From contig CACZRJ010000149.1 in the NCBI GenBank assembly GCA_902783535.1, positions 1 through 12,508 on the forward strand: DNA of 12,508 nucleotides, read 5' to 3'. This document shows positions 12,350-12,508 of the stretch, piece by piece. Position numbers and translations under genes: made by a program. This DNA is from an uncultured Ruminococcus sp. (lineage in GTDB: Bacteria > Bacillota > Clostridia > Oscillospirales > CAG-382). The notes beneath the pieces are model-generated. The model did no database searches and had not been told where the DNA came from. It was given only the letters and a program-made list of their open reading frames with translations. How positions within the stretch are numbered: position 1 is the stretch's first letter; each line of letters opens with the position of its first letter.

Positions 12350-12508
12350 TCATCCGCAGACGGCGATCCCGTCATCCGCGCCGAATGCGAAGCGGAGCGG
12401 GCAGCCGGCGGCAGCGAAGCGGGAGACGGTCTCCGGAAAATTCTCCGGGATGCGTTCGCCCGGAATGAGGATAGGTATGCCGGGAGGATATGCCCATACA
12501 TATTCAGC
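12350..12508 (-). CDS. C-terminus of an Orn/Lys/Arg decarboxylase family protein (partial)
   Basis: Reading leftwards from the window edge, one frame stays open for 52 codons to a TGA at 12350-12352. It begins AEYVWAYPPGIPILIPGE and continues with RIPENFPETVSRFAAAG; it ends ADDGIAVCG. The YPPGIPxLxPGE motif is characteristic of the C-terminal domain of PLP-dependent ornithine/lysine/arginine decarboxylases, which make putrescine, cadaverine or agmatine. The catalytic PLP domain lies outside the window, so the substrate cannot be told. The gene is convergent with the hydrogenase operon and shares its terminator. Confidence 0.8.
   Translation of the reverse strand, partial: AEYVWAYPPGIPILIPGERIPENFPETVSRFAAAGCPLRFAFGADDGIAVCG

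Noticed and set aside
10513..12501. 662-codon open frame on the - strand opposite hndD
   Set aside because: It lies fully antisense to a clearly functional hydrogenase gene, has low-complexity Ala/Arg/Asp composition and no recognisable domain; GC-rich codon bias creates such frames.

Overview
The window reads as a chromosomal segment of a GC-rich, obligately anaerobic Bacillota, most likely a gut-type clostridium. The evidence is strong AGGAGG-type ribosome binding sites, compact ATGA-coupled genes, sigma-A-like promoters, a Ser/Pro/Glu-rich surface-protein linker and an [FeFe]-hydrogenase operon of clostridial layout. The phylogenetic placement is inference; no rRNA or other marker gene is present.

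Layout. Positions 1-238 hold the tail of a possible + strand gene, a strong intrinsic terminator and the promoter of the next gene. 239-1900 (+) is a secreted, C-terminally membrane-anchored surface protein with a discoidin-like domain, two tandem copies of a ~95-residue domain and a PSEE/PSEA linker, closed by a hairpin terminator. 1994-3670 (-) is a GH13 alpha-glucosidase. The 336-base gap 3671-4006 holds two divergent promoters, an inverted repeat and a symmetric hairpin at the predicted start of the hydrogenase transcript. 4007-12246 (+) is a ten-gene operon ending in a two-way terminator. The last 159 bases carry the C-terminus of an Orn/Lys/Arg decarboxylase on the - strand.

The operon combines a catalytic enzyme with what looks like its own control apparatus. 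The catalytic genes are hndA (NuoE-like, first gene) and hndB, hndC, hndD (last three genes). Together they match the NAD(P)-linked, probably electron-bifurcating HndABCD / HydABC hydrogenases. Between hndA and hndB lie six genes: two paralogous DRTGG-type small proteins, an RsbW-like ATPase, a GHKL ATPase without a phosphoacceptor domain, a PHP-family phosphoesterase with extra cysteine pairs, and a second [FeFe]-hydrogenase-like protein. That second protein resembles the putative sensory HydS type (group D): the proton-shuttle cysteine of the catalytic enzymes is alanine, and there is an extra C-terminal [4Fe-4S] motif.

The most interesting inference is an H2- or redox-sensing module (HydS-like sensor plus two kinase-like ATPases, a phosphatase-like protein and two ligand-binding-like proteins) co-transcribed with the enzyme it may control, with no DNA-binding regulator in the operon. 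Similar gene sets are known beside clostridial hydrogenases, but to my knowledge the mechanism has not been worked out. No hydE/F/G maturation genes, tRNA, rRNA, CRISPR or insertion sequence is visible.
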